A DNA stretch of 64,000 nucleotides, taken from the NCBI GenBank assembly GCA_963971405.1, contig OZ020486.1, positions 8,517,419 to 8,581,418 on the forward strand, read 5' to 3'. Below are positions 47,110 to 59,095 of this stretch, one piece after another. Both the position numbers and the translations under genes were made by a program. This DNA is from Psococerastis gibbosa. Lineage: Eukaryota; Arthropoda; Insecta; Psocodea; Psocidae. The first letter of the stretch is position 1. Every line of letters starts with the position of its first letter. Under the pieces are notes generated by a model. That model was not told the origin of the DNA. It was given only the letters and a program-made list of their open reading frames with translations, and searched no databases.

Positions 47110-47770
47110 ATATGCATGGCCGTGCCCAGGGGGTATTCCATGGGGTCCGAACCCCCCCCCCCCCCCATCCCCCAAAACAAATTTCTGCATGTAAACCTGT
47201 ATGGTTTAAAGAATTTATTCATTAATTCATTAATAAATTACGTAAAAAAATGTTTGGACCCCCCCCCCCCGAAATCATAACCTGGGAACAGCCTTGTGTA
47301 TATGTTCAAAACATTTAGTGGATCCTAGTGGGCCAACAAAAGATTTTCCAGATCCAATCGGACAGTCGATTGAGATCATGGCCATAGCCAAGGGGGAGTT
47401 CAACTTCCTCCCCCCCCCCCCCCGTGATGAAACGGCTTGATACTAGATAGAATCGGATTTCGAGAGGAAAAATATAAACTACTATGTAATATCCAATTAA
47501 ATTTCAGAACCCCCCCCCCCGCAAAATCCTGGCTACGGCCTTGATTGGAATCAATAATGTATATCAATATATATCGTCGTTACTTTCCAGTTGCCATTAC
47601 CGTGCCCAGGTGGGTGGTCCATGGGGTCCGGACCCCCCCCCCCCCCCCGAATTTTTTTTATTTATGTAAACCTGTATTGCGATGACCCTTAATTCAATAA
47701 TAAATTAGGTTTAAAGAAATTGGACACCCCCCTCCCCCGAAAACAAAAGCTGGGCACGGCCTGTGGCCCT
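47110..47770. mobile_element. Three short elements with GGCCGTGCCCAGG-like ends and paired poly-C tracts
   Basis: Spans about 47116-47296, 47380-47546 and 47598-47763. Each begins GGCC-TGCCCAGG or GGCCATAGCCAAGG and ends with the complement (CTGGGCACGGCC, CTGGCTACGGCC). Each has two poly-C tracts on the same strand near its ends. The first and third share GTAAACCTGTAT. Confidence 0.7.
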
Positions 47771-48210
47771 ACGAAAACTAACTGCTTTGGTGCTCAGATG
47801 CTAAATTGAATTCTAGAGATAGTATTATGGAGAGACAATAACCCTTTTTACGCTACTAATATTTACAAACAACATGATAGGCTAGCGAGTCGGCAGACCA
47901 GCCGACTAGGCTATATTTCATGGTAGTTATACAGTAAAGTTGTATGGTTATGGTAATAAATCATTACTAATACATTAATTGTAATATGTATAAGCAAGCT
48001 TAGGCTCACATACCCATTTAAAAATCTGTTCTGCCCTCGCGGAAGTATCACAACCAATGAAATAAAATTAGATACACAAGTAAATAATATTTTTCGACAA
48101 TTATTTGCAGCTACTTTGCCGCAATTTTTTGTCAGTACCCGCGCAAGTATTGAAGGAACATATAAATAGCACTAATTTGTCGTTTAAAAGGTACAATTTC
48201 TTAAAATAAA

Positions 48211-49614
48211 ATGTGTCAGGACTCCAATTGGCTCTACCCCTCCAACGAGGAAGGTGTACAACTTACAAGTTCCAGAATTTTAAAATATACGGTAGCCTAA
48301 AAGTAAAACCTCCAGCACTCATTTTTATCAATAGCTTTCCATGGTCCTCCTTAAACATTATTATGAGCCTAAATGCAACCAGTATGTACTGGATTTTGAT
48401 TATAGCTTACCTTCCTGTATAGGTTTTACTTTTAGGCTATATTTTTAAATTCTAGAATTTTGACTTTATCAAATTATTATTACCTTAATAATTGTTAGGT
48501 ATTATTAATTATGACAGCTAAGCGTACAACTTTTCATTTTGCTTTTCATGGTCCTCATAAGCCTAAAATAAAATGCAACCAGTATATATAGCTACTGGAT
48601 TTTGATCATAGCATACCCAATAGTAGTAGTGTTCGTCGGGTTAATATCGACTTAGGCCTCATAGCCTATTTGGGCCCATAGAGCGACCCCGACTTGACTG
48701 TCCTACGCCAGCCCATAGGACAGTGGACCTCCTGATTATAGTGGATTCCGAACCACTTGGGAAACACAGTGAAGTCACACGATTAGTTCGGAGGTGACCA
48801 GGACAAGTCTTACAATGTTTCCCTACCGGCCCTGTGCACACGACCAAGTTATCTGCAGTTTTGAACCTGCTCTGGTCCGCTGGATTCAACTTGGTATGGT
48901 GGCCAGTTAGCATACCTACCTATAGGTTTTACTTTTAGGCTATATTTTTTAAATTCTGGAACTTTGACTTTATCAAAATTAATGGTTAATTATTAGGTAT
49001 TAATAATTATGGCAGCTAACATAGTCTAACTAGTTACTGGGACCAAAGATGCAAAAGACCAAAGATGAAAAATGGTTGGTAGGTTAGGTACTGTATGCCC
49101 TGTATGCATAGTAGTATCAATCAATCAATCTATCGTGTATTTAAATGTTAGAACCATATATGGCATACATTACGTCATTTTTTATAAATTATGTCATAAG
49201 TTAAATATAATATAGTATAAGTAGCCGATGAAATCGTAGGCTATTTATTCCATTTCCAACCATAAGGCACAATATACAATACAATTCAGTAGATTCTCGA
49301 TTTCGTCATGGAAAATAATAATAATAAATAATATCTTACAATTATTATGGTAATAATAATTTGATTAAGTCAAAATTCTAGTATTTAAAAATATAGCCTA
49401 AAAGTAAAACCTGTATATGTTAAAATCAAAATCCAGTACATACTGGTTGCATTTAGCCTTTTAATAATGTTAAAGAAGGACCATGAAAAGCTATTGATAA
49501 AAATGAGTGCTGGAGGTTTTACTTTTAGGCTACCGTATATTTTAAAATTCTGTTTTACACCTTCCTCGTTGGAGGGGTAGAGCCAAATTCCAGCCAATGG
49601 GAGTCCTGACACAT
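48211..49614. mobile_element. Long fold-back element with repeated inner modules
   Basis: The left arm (ATGTGTCAGGACTCC...GCCTAAAAGTAAAACCT) is mirrored by the right arm ending GGAGTCCTGACACAT, about 250 bases each. In between, the module GGTTTTACTTTTAGGCTATA recurs at 48421 and 48923, and the CCAAGTTGAATCCAGCGGAC repeat sits reversed at 48640-48910. Confidence 0.75.
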
Positions 49615-49854
49615 GGGCAGTAACAAGGATGCAGGCCAGCATTTAAGTTTTCGTGTTGTCATCCACTGATGCTCAATTCACGGATTATTGACAGATGGAG
49701 TAGCCGCCTAATTAATTTATTTTATTAATTTAATTACTTTCTAAAATCAAAGTAAATATAGAAACTAGGTTTCCTGATGACAAGCGTAGTTCATTTTATT
49801 TTTATTTAATGCTCTGTGTTTTTTTGAATTAGCACTTAGCAGACAATTTTATGC

Positions 49855-49934
49855 CAACATGGCGGTCTTGCTACTTTTATTTTAATTTTTCTATAAACAT
49901 TTATATTTTGAGACCAAGTATTTCATGTCTAATA
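49855..49934 (+). promoter_or_regulatory. YY1-like start element and short upstream ORF before TBC1D25
   Basis: CAACATGGCGG at 49855-49865 matches the YY1 core often found at transcription starts of TATA-less genes. Its ATG opens an eight-codon frame (MAVLLLLF-stop) that ends well before the TBC1D25 ATG at 49935. If included in the mRNA it would be an upstream ORF. This is inferred from motif and position only. Confidence 0.4.
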
Positions 49935-52165
49935 ATGTCTGTCTCAGCAATTTCTGATTGCTTGCCCTATTCAAGAGATGCAGTGCGTGTAAGGGTAAAG
50001 GTAAGATTTATACTTTATTCATAACATTATGGCTCAAGTTGTCAAGTAAAAATGAAGAGCCCTGGTCTGTGTCTTAGGTCAGAAAATCTGAGCCTAGACT
50101 GTGTGTACACGGCCCATATGTATGTATAAACGAAACTCAGTATCCAAGTTATATAGCTTTTGAACAATATTATTTTAATAAATTAAATATTATTAATATT
50201 ATTATGAAGGTTTGCTAAGCTATCGGGTAACTATTTATTACTTAGCCTGCTGGCAAACGTTCTAGCCAACTCAGCAAGGGTAGACCTATGGATGGCCTAG
50301 GCTTTTTTCTGTGACGAGGAATGGATCTATCATTTAGAAAATAGTAAATCATCTTTTACATTTTTGCATGATTTGCCCAATTTTTTAAATGGCCTGTAGG
50401 CCTACTCCAGTTAGATAAGTGACAATGAGGTTATCTAGCCGTCCCAGTGGCTCTAAACTACTCCCTGAATTGGTCACCCACTGCGCCATTGAACCAAATT
50501 GTCTACAACATCATATATAGGACGGCCGAGGTCCAAGACAGGCTAGTTCGTTCGCTTTATCCAATCGTAGTGCATATGTAGCATTCTGCTGCGCTGAGGT
50601 GATATCTGTGCGTTGATGTTTTGTTGACATCTCTTGCCAATTAGTGACCCTTGCACTAACCCCAGGGAACATACTGACTATAATTACAATTTGTGTCATG
50701 GAGGCCACTGGTACAACTGAGGCTAGTTGCCCAGTGAGTAGCTTCGCCAACCTGCGGCCTTCTTCTTAGTCTTAATCTGGCTAAAAATGGGCAATACGAT
50801 GGTAAGCTCTAAATAAACATTAGGTTATATGTATCACACGCTTACACACCTTAAGCCTAGGCAGTGTATGAGTTAGAAAAATAGTTCTTGGGTTAGCCTA
50901 TAATAACATAATACAATAGTAACAGTACTGAAAGAAAAACAATGCCATCTGAGAACCGACTGGTCCCCTTTTTACAGGGAAAACTCAATGGGTGCCAACA
51001 GAAAGGTTGGGCTCGGGGCAACATGACAGGGGAAGAAAATGGTTCGAACCCCCTGCTGCGTCCACTAATCCCCAATATTAACAGAAGCCCCCCGTACAGC
51101 AACGCCCTGTTGGGGCAGGATTGGCGCCCCGAAACAAAGTCCAACTTGGTATTAATGATTTGTTCACCTAATTGTACTTATTTATTTTAGAAATGCTCCG
51201 GCGATACTCCTCCCGATTGCAGGAAATTCAGCATTGATCCTCAAATTACATCGTTCGAAGTTTTACAGAGCATAATAGCAAAAGCATTCGACATTAAAGG
51301 GTATGACCATGTTCAGATTTTTCCTGACCAGACAAGGATCATACATAAATTCATTGACTATTTTCTTCCAGATATCTTACTGCACTTTGGTATTTTGAAC
51401 CCGATTCCATACTGATGTATGGTAATGACCCTTAGGCTGTTCATAGCCTAGTTTCCTGTACTCGTTTCCTATAATATATTCTCATTTCCAGCTTATCTAA
51501 CCCCCTCAAATGTGTTCATACTGTGTGGGTTATATTTTTAAGTTATTAATTTAATTATTTCTTTGCAGTGATTTCACATTAAGTTACCGAGCAATAGACG
51601 ACTATGGCCAGGATACTTTGTTGCCTCTTCTGTCGGATTGGGACCTGGATGCAGCTGTTGTAAGGTAAGAGTCAAGAATCTACAATTCCATTCATGTAGG
51701 ACCGCTGTAGCCAATCGAGGTTGCGAATGCGCATTGCTGTTTTATTTAAATCTGCTTATACTTATACATTTGTAGCTATCTCAAAGAATAAAAGCATTTC
51801 AATTTGAAAAAGCATGGTCTGGGTTTCATAACTTTGACCCATGCAACATAGGAACTCTGTCCCAAATAAAGACATAAATAAATAAATATTGACTTTTTGT
51901 TCGATTACTAAGGCAACCTAGCGGAGTCAGGGCTATAAAGCCCTCTCTTACACTCAACTAAGAAGGCCCGGGGCCGCCTGCTTTACATGCACACTAAAGG
52001 ATGGCCAGGACTCGAACGAACAACCTCTCTTGGCCATTATGGACAGGATGATGCTGCATTAAGTGCTTTAACTTTTAACTTGGGTGATCATTACAAAATT
52101 CAAAAGTTAATTTATGTTTAGCTCTGTTTTGTGTGTGGGTGTAATTGCAATAATGCCAATAATTC

Positions 52166-52201
<36 letters not shown>

Positions 52202-55200
52202 AGGAGAAACAGATTGATAAATACCGTACCCGTACCATCAATATCGTGTGGCATGGCCAGGTATTCTTCTCTCGTGGTAAGCTTATGCATTGTGCAGTGT
52301 CATCATAATCAAACAGTAAGACAGAATTCTGTTTTCCATAATAATAATTGTGTTTTATTGGTCTTGCAGTTTCTCGGAGCCATGGCTTTACATTAATATT
52401 GATGCAAAGCATTCGGAAGATAAAGCATGGATTCAGCCAGAACGAACTATGGATCAGGTAATAATATTCTTCATTCTTATCAATACTAGTCGACTATCAA
52501 ATATAATATAAAAAATTATTTTGTTTTAAAAGTATTAGCGTATGTTACCCGCGGGGCACCATGATTGTGAGTAGAATTATTATGCTGTCAAGTGTTGATG
52601 AAGTTTTGTTAAATCATAGAAAGAATGAAATTTGTCTTTATTTTCGATATGGCCGAATTTGTCAACAAAATCATGGCTTGTATCTATCAAGTAGCGGGAT
52701 CACGGATGTTCGACGAAGGCATCAGACGCTGATAAATTTGTCATTGGAGCAAATGGGCTTGATGAATGGTTGGTTCAAAACCACCGATTCTGCTTCAGAT
52801 GATTTCTATGAGCTATAGAACTGTGCACCGGTGTACCGTCAGTATCACTCAAGCTTCAGAAATCTTCTGAGGTTTAGAGGATATGCTACGTAGGAAATCG
52901 GCACCCCAAAATTTAATACTTTTTATTTTTTATATCATTAACTCAGCAAGTTATTAAAAGTTTGGCTCACCTAAGTTGTAGAAGACTACTTCGTGCATGA
53001 TATAACCGGGTATTTTTACTTTTCGGTGTTGTAATTCTTCCCCAAATCCCAGAATACGCGAAATTTTAGTCCTATCCTGTTTGTTCTGGTATTTATGAAA
53101 GAACTAAGATTCCAAAAATTTAATATTTTCTATTATATGAAGCATTAAGTAGTCATCTACAACTTCCATGAGCCAAATCTTTAATGACTTGCTTTGTTAA
53201 TTGAATAAAAAAATAAAACTGCAATGAAAACAACAAATATTGGGGTGCTCATTTTCTACGTAGCATGTCCTCTTAACACTGGGGTTTTTCAACTACCCAT
53301 TTGCTACAATGACTAATTTTCCAGCTTGTCGACGGCGTCGCAGTCGTTCGTGTTTACCGGGCCTAACAGCTGATAAAAACTTGAATACTTTCCTCACCAC
53401 TCTTACTTTACTTTTTATTTACTTTTTCCTCTTTTGTCTCTATGAGGGGTCAGCGATACGGCAGGTTCTCTCTTACATGTTACCTAAACTAATTTACGTT
53501 GCTACTGCGGTTAGTTTCTTGGCCTAAGTGTCCAAAATAATGTAAAATAGCTGCGATGAACACATTTTTTCTCTAGTGTTCATGAACTCTTACGGAATAC
53601 GGGCAGATCGTACATAAAAAATTAGTTCGTTTTTCCCTAGAATTCGCTCCTGTATGCCAGGCATTTACCATTTATCTTAATGAAAAGACTGTTAAGTAAG
53701 TCAATATACTTCTTGTTTGTAGAAGCCTAGGGACGTGTTTGGCACCATAGAAATCCCGCGGAGTCAAGTAGCCGCTAGTAAACCGCAAACGCGCCTACCC
53801 GGTTTAATTATGGAGCGAACCCTGAATATGTTCCAAAGAGCATTCAACCTGGGCGAGGAAGTGAACACGCCTGCTCCGATACCTCCGAGGCCACCGCTCT
53901 CCGACACCGAATTTCGAAAGTTTTTGGACCCTGTCGGACAGGTATCACACATGAAGGAGCTTCGCTCCACTATTTACTTTTGTGGCATCGAACCCAGCCT
54001 TAGGTAAGTTATGTTTACCCGATATACCCGAGTTGTACGGTTTTATAAATATTACATAATATAATAATAAATAATAAATAGGCTATCTTTTTATAAGTAG
54101 AATCCATTTCAACAATAATTTGTATTTATTGAGAACTCTATTGTTCAATTACCTTTCATGTGACTAATTTTCTGCTGCCACGATGCACAATTTTTTGGCA
54201 AAATGTCAACTAGCAATCCTTCGATTAATTTTAATTTTTTATCCACTATTCTTTTATTACCGCAGGAAAGTAGTTTGGAAGCATTTACTGAACGTGTATC
54301 CACACGGGATGACAGGGAGGGAGAGGATGGACTACATGAAGAAGAAGACTGTGCAGTACGAGCAACTAAAGGAGGCGTGGCGGACGTGTCTGCAGGGGAA
54401 TGTGATAAATGACGAGCTGGCATACGTCACAAGCATGGTACGCAAGGATGTCCTACGCACGGACAGGCATCACAAGTTCTACGCTGGCAACGACGATAAT
54501 CAGAATGTCGCTTCCCTTTTTAATATTCTCACTACGTAAGTTACTAGCATTTATTTCCGTCTTATTCTTCTTCTGGCTCTACAGCCCTTGATGGGCATTG
54601 TCCTGCTCAAGGTCACTCCTCCGGTCTTTTACGAAGCTCCACTGTCTGTGGACTCCCAACACGCGGAGGTTAGTTTCTAACTCGTCCTTCCAGTGATTTC
54701 GTGGAGTCTTCTTCCCGTCATGTTTGCTTTGTACATTTTGTTCGGCATGGAGTCCTCTGATATTATTGACGGGTCGTTGACGAGCCAAAGCCGTAGCACA
54801 AGTTACAGTCACAGATCGCAGGCAACATAGAGAAGAGCTACCTACAAAGGTGTTGTAACATTGATAGTCCAGCTTGCATTTTGTATTATTCAAAAAACAG
54901 CATTTTGCATGGCAACTAATCGGCTTCAAATTCTTTTCAGATACGCTTTAAATCACCCATCCGTTAGTTACTGCCAAGGTATGAGTGACTTAGCATCTCC
55001 CCTTCTAGTCACCATGGGCGAAGAAGCACACGCCTATGTTTGTTTCTGTGCGCTTATGGAGCGAATGAAGCCCAACTTCATGCTGGATGGCGCTACGATG
55101 ACTCTCAAGTTCCAACATCTCACAGAAGGCCTTCTGCAGTGCGACCCCGAGTTCTATAAATACTTGAAACTCCACCAAGCAGACGATCTCCTATTCTGCT

Positions 55201-58200
55201 ATAGATGGCTTCTGCTGGAAATGAAGCGTGAATTCGCTTTTGACGACGCGCTACACATGCTCGAAGTGCTCTGGAGTTCGCTAGAAGCGAATCCCCCAGT
55301 GGAAGAACTGCCCCTTTTTGAGGTAGAATTCTCTGTGCATGCTTCCTCTGGTGCCACGCCTCCCGTAAGTCCGCTCGTCCGGACTCCTAGAGACACGCCT
55401 TACACGAAAGTGTGCGCGTTACGTCGACAAACGTCTTCAATGTCGCTCACGTCTTTGCCGTCGTCGCGTCGCGTGAAAACAACGCGGCAGAATCAGAGTC
55501 TGGATGAAAGCTCATTTGCACGGCAAAATAAGTTTCGGAAACAAGGCCACATGAAGCCGTTTCTGAGCCTCGACGATAACTGTGTAGATATGTTGGGAGA
55601 TAATATAAGAACTGACATAGATCCGTTGGCGCTTATGAGAAAGCATCTAAGCAGTTTGAAAGTGATGAATAGGAGGAATAATACTCTATCTTCCAGCACG
55701 GGGAATTTGAATGAGACTGGTAGCAGTGGTGGTGGGAAAAGGGGTGGGGCGAGGAAACCGGGGCAAGAGCAGAGCTCTTTGTCGCTGAATAAACTGCCGA
55801 GTGAAAAGGAAAATGATGATAGCAAAGTGGGTAAAGTGCATAAGGGGAAGACTGTTAAGAATTTGAATGAGTTTTTGAATTTGGCGGGAAGAACGGGACG
55901 GAGTTTGAGACCGAGACAACGGTCGCAGTGTAGCAGTATCAGTGAAAGTGACGTGCTTGATGGGCCCAGCATAACAATTACAAGGTCAGTGTTTTATATT
56001 TTGGCAATGGAAAACTGGGATCTAACGCTCTCACAAATTCTAATGGCTGCCATGTATACTTAACTTGATGAAGTGCACTTGATCACTTTTTATTTTATTT
56101 CACAAAGATATTAACTGATTTAGCTATTTAGGTGTAAATTATGCCAGTTGAGTCAGTTATTTTCCTAATGTACCTGTAGAATGCAATTTGTTATAAAGTA
56201 TTGTTCAAGGTATTGAGAACCATACCCAGATACCCAAAAACATCTTAAAGGAGTTGTTGTGGAACCTCTCTCCCCCACTGTGCGACACCCTGGAAGAAAT
56301 TGACCGAAAAACCTTAAATAAAATAATTAAATAAATATTGACTTTTTTTGTTATATTACTAAGCCAACCTAGCGGAGTTAGGGCTGCAAAGCCCTCTCTT
56401 ACACTCAACTAGGAAGGCCCGGGACCGCCTGCTTTACATGCCCTCCGAAGCATGCCCAGAAAATGTAGGATGTGTAGGACTCGAACCAACAACCTTTCGG
56501 GTGAAAGTCAGGGTCCGTACCGTTACTCTACATGTTCTGACCTTACCTAACCAAACCTTAAGGCAAAATAGAGCCCTGCATTTTCCGTTTATTTTTTATT
56601 TTTACATAAAGTTTCAATCGTAGAGTCATAAATGAGATATCATAAAGCAAAAACGCTCTAAAACATGGAAAGTAAAGGGCTTCGTTTGCCCTCACGACTT
56701 GCCCTGCTGAAGCAAGTGGCAGAGGTTGTATTGGGCTGCAATAAAGCTGATGGTGAAAGCTTAAAGCTCTGGCGTGATTTAAAAAAAAACTTAACCAAGT
56801 TAATCTGTTACATTTCAGGTCTGGCAACGTCTGCGTCGACCCCGAAGGCAATTCCGACGAAGACTCGGACAGAAGTTCACTAAAGCACACTTCCTCGTTC
56901 TCTTCCTCCATAAGCCCCAATGTGTTCGACGCCAGTCACGAGAGTTCACCCGACGCACCGCCCTCTAGACTGGCACCCGAGTCTCCCGATGAACCTCATC
57001 CCCGATTTGCTCCTGAGTCTCCTGATGAGGTGCGTCTGCAGGAGAGTGATAGCTCGCCCGACAACTCGGCCGACTACTGTCCCGTGACCACGTCAATGAC
57101 GAGAGAGTTGAGACTGGAGCTGGCTAGTCTTGATCGACAGGTAAGTTTGTGTTTGAGCTGAGCACTCGTTCATGCATTTAAGTCACCGCATATTCTGCCA
57201 ATTAAGACAGAATAGCTTAGTGTTTTAGCCCCGCGAGGTAGGATGAATACTAAAGAATATAGATTTATATAGTGAAATGAAGTGAAATATGGCATTATAT
57301 TAGGCGAGCTTTTGTTTCCTAGGGCTTACTGTTAATTTGTCATATTGTACTGGTGGCTCGGGGAGAGCAGTAGATTTCCCGACCCTTCATGCCAACATTG
57401 CAAACTAACATCATCCTGCGTTAGTCACCAGTCCCCTGATACGTCAGGTGGACAACCCAAATTGCCGCTGATATATTTCTAAAAAAAGAAACACGTATGC
57501 CAATTTTAAATAAAAATAAAATAAATAAGCGTTTATTACATATTATTATATATTTATATGTTATTTTCTTTAAAATCGGCTGAAAAATACATACAACCTG
57601 TAGAGGATGTCATGCACTCAGACAAAAGCAAATTTGGCCAGTCTCGAAACGGAGACGCTTCGTTAGCTAGGTCAATTATGTACTGTATATTAGATATTTT
57701 TGTACGGTACCGATTTTCTACTTTTGATATACTATTAATTAATTCGTTGCAGGTGCTTGGAATGCAATCTCAAAAGCCAGGGCCATCGTCAACTGAACCT
57801 GAAGTTTTCATCTGGGAGAATCCAATGCAGTTGCCAACGACACCAGACGAGCAAATCGACTTAGAACTCGATGACGTCAAACTCGATGACGCCCTACATA
57901 ATGGCGTTTCCTCGGCCAGTAGCGAGCAGGTCAGTGAAGTTCCGACTTTTCTCGCTAGGAGCGCTCTTACCACCTCCAGCATATTGCACTCTCTACGCAC
58001 CGGTCAAATAATGAAGTCAGCAATCCCGTCCTTTTGTGATTTGCCGGGACCTGAACAATTCGGCGGTGGTAACCCCTTCCTCATGTTTTTGTGCCTGACC
58101 CTCCTACGGCAACATAGAGACTTTATTATGAAAAATCAGATGGATTACAATGAGATGGCCATGCATTTCGATAAGATGGTCCGTAAACACAATGTGACTC

Positions 58201-58289
58201 GCGTCCTCGCGGAGGCGCGGCAGTTGTTTGCCGCGTATATAAAACAGCAGCAGGCTGCTCAAAATTCGAAGCAAAACTTCAAAGTCTAA
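49935..58289 (+). CDS. TBC1D25: TBC1D25 (OATL1), Rab GTPase-activating protein (complete)
   Basis: Nine coding exons join in frame into 937 aa: 49935-50000, 51191-51300, 51569-51664, 52370-52457, 53723-54003, 54266-54535, 54941-55984, 56819-57140 and 57753-58289. All junctions are GT-AG. Residues about 15-95 form the PB1-like N-terminal domain (VRVRVKKC, DPQITSFEVLQ, LLSDWDLDAA). Next comes a linker, then a TBC domain beginning at PPLSDTEFRKFL. It has VVWKHLLNVYPHGMTGRERMDYMK, the arginine finger in RKDVLRTDR and the glutamine finger in SYCQGMSDLASP, so both catalytic fingers are present. A long serine-rich insert follows, then a conserved end (GGGNPFLMFLCLTLLRQHRDFI, DYNEMAMHFDKMVRKH). Human TBC1D25 acts on Rab33B at autophagosomes; the same role is inferred here. 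It is longer than human (about 690 aa), mostly through the disordered insert. Introns carry SINE, MITE and LINE insertions. Confidence 0.95.
50740..51190. other. TBC1D25 intron 1, one unassigned 82-codon frame
   Basis: A plus-strand frame at 50942-51190 has no known domain. It stops just before the acceptor of exon 2 and shows no splice link to it. Confidence 0.3.
51875..52050 (-). repeat. tRNA-like SINE in TBC1D25 intron 3
   Basis: Shares CCTAGCGGAGTCAGGGCT and CCCTCTCTTACACTCAACTA with 56325-56530. A B-box-like TTGTTCGTTCGAGTCC is on minus. Confidence 0.6.
52168..52199. repeat. (TG)n microsatellite in TBC1D25 intron 3
   Basis: Sixteen TG units. Confidence 0.95.
52877..53272. mobile_element. 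Long-armed MITE in TBC1D25 intron 4
   Basis: GAGGATATGCTACGTAG and CTACGTAGCATGTCCTC bound 396 bases with arms of about 130 bases. TTA is on both sides (52874-52876, 53273-53275). It interrupts a dispersed repeat that is continuous at 23990-24330. Confidence 0.82.
54555..54935 (-). mobile_element. Probable LINE tail in TBC1D25 intron 6
   Basis: On minus: GLHAEQNVQSKHDGKKTPRN, then HWKDELETNLRVLGVHRQ, SFVKDRRSDLEQD. The layout resembles retroelement tails but is diverged. Confidence 0.5.
56325..56530 (-). repeat. tRNA-derived SINE in TBC1D25 intron 7
   Basis: On minus: A-box-like TAGAGTAACGGTACGG, then GTTGGTTCGAGTCC (B box) and the shared body down to an AATAAATATT tail. Partner of 51875-52050; a tail scrap is at 63030-63065. 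Confidence 0.7.
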
Positions 58290-58744
58290 ATAATTGTGCT
58301 TAACTACAATGTGCAGACGGTCGTTATAGCCCGTTCATATATTTTACGAACACTGTTGCCATCTAGGATGCCTTTGTAGCGTGTAAACTCATTTTCAAGC
58401 TATCCCTACTTAACGTGGCTTCGAGAAGATCCGCGTGGGACACGGCTTTTTCATGCCTCAGGCAGACACGAAGGTGGTTGCAGTTCGCCACATTCGCAGA
58501 TCGGGACCCCTGCACAGGTTTGCACGCATCGTATAACCAAGCAACCCATGAAATATTGTACATGTTGGTGACCGTTGTAAACCCCTCCTAGTTGTGACTT
58601 TATATTCAAAGTAGCTGAGCTTCTGAGTTATGTCTCATGGCCTCAGACGCGAAAATCCCTAATCTGTGCCTCCTCCTGGTGAAGATGGAATGGTGACTGA
58701 ACAGATAGGGGGCCGAGTTTGACAAACCAAACACGGTCTTTTCA

Positions 58745-59095
58745 ATGCAGGCCACTCTTTTGTCCTGGGGTTGGGAAACAGGCCCCGCAGGCGGAGGAAC
58801 TCAATGAACATTCAACAGGATGTAGAAGGCAACGGCAACCACAGCATTACAATTCCCTAGTTCAATCATCATGAGGCGGGGTTTCCACATGCGTCAATGG
58901 TCAATGAGAAATGTGGTTTTGACGTGGTAGCAGACATTTTTATTATGTCTTTAATGTCTGCTAAAACGTCAATTTCTTATTTCTCATTGACCATTGGCGT
59001 ATGTGGAAACCCCGCCTGAGTACAATTGCCATGATGATCTCCAATCTTCGATGGAAGAGGTATTAGAAGAAGTAGTGATAGGTCGACTTGTAGTG
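58745..59095. repeat. LINE-like repeat interrupted by a MITE
   Basis: Partner of 25085-25500. Joining across 58875-59016 and one TGA gives a continuous match. Confidence 0.6.
58875..59016. mobile_element. Hairpin MITE, GGCGGGGTTTCC family
   Basis: 142 bases, perfect GGCGGGGTTTCCACAT-type ends, TSD TGA (58872-58874, 59017-59019). Arms share CAATGGTCAATGAGAAAT. Confidence 0.9.

Noticed and set aside
46943..47194. A plus-strand gene downstream of the promoter-like cluster
   Set aside because: The 83-codon frame runs into a poly-C mini-element and shows no domain; no donor or next exon was found.
55493..55972. 159-codon minus-strand frame
   Set aside because: Shadow of the large serine-rich TBC1D25 exon on the opposite strand.
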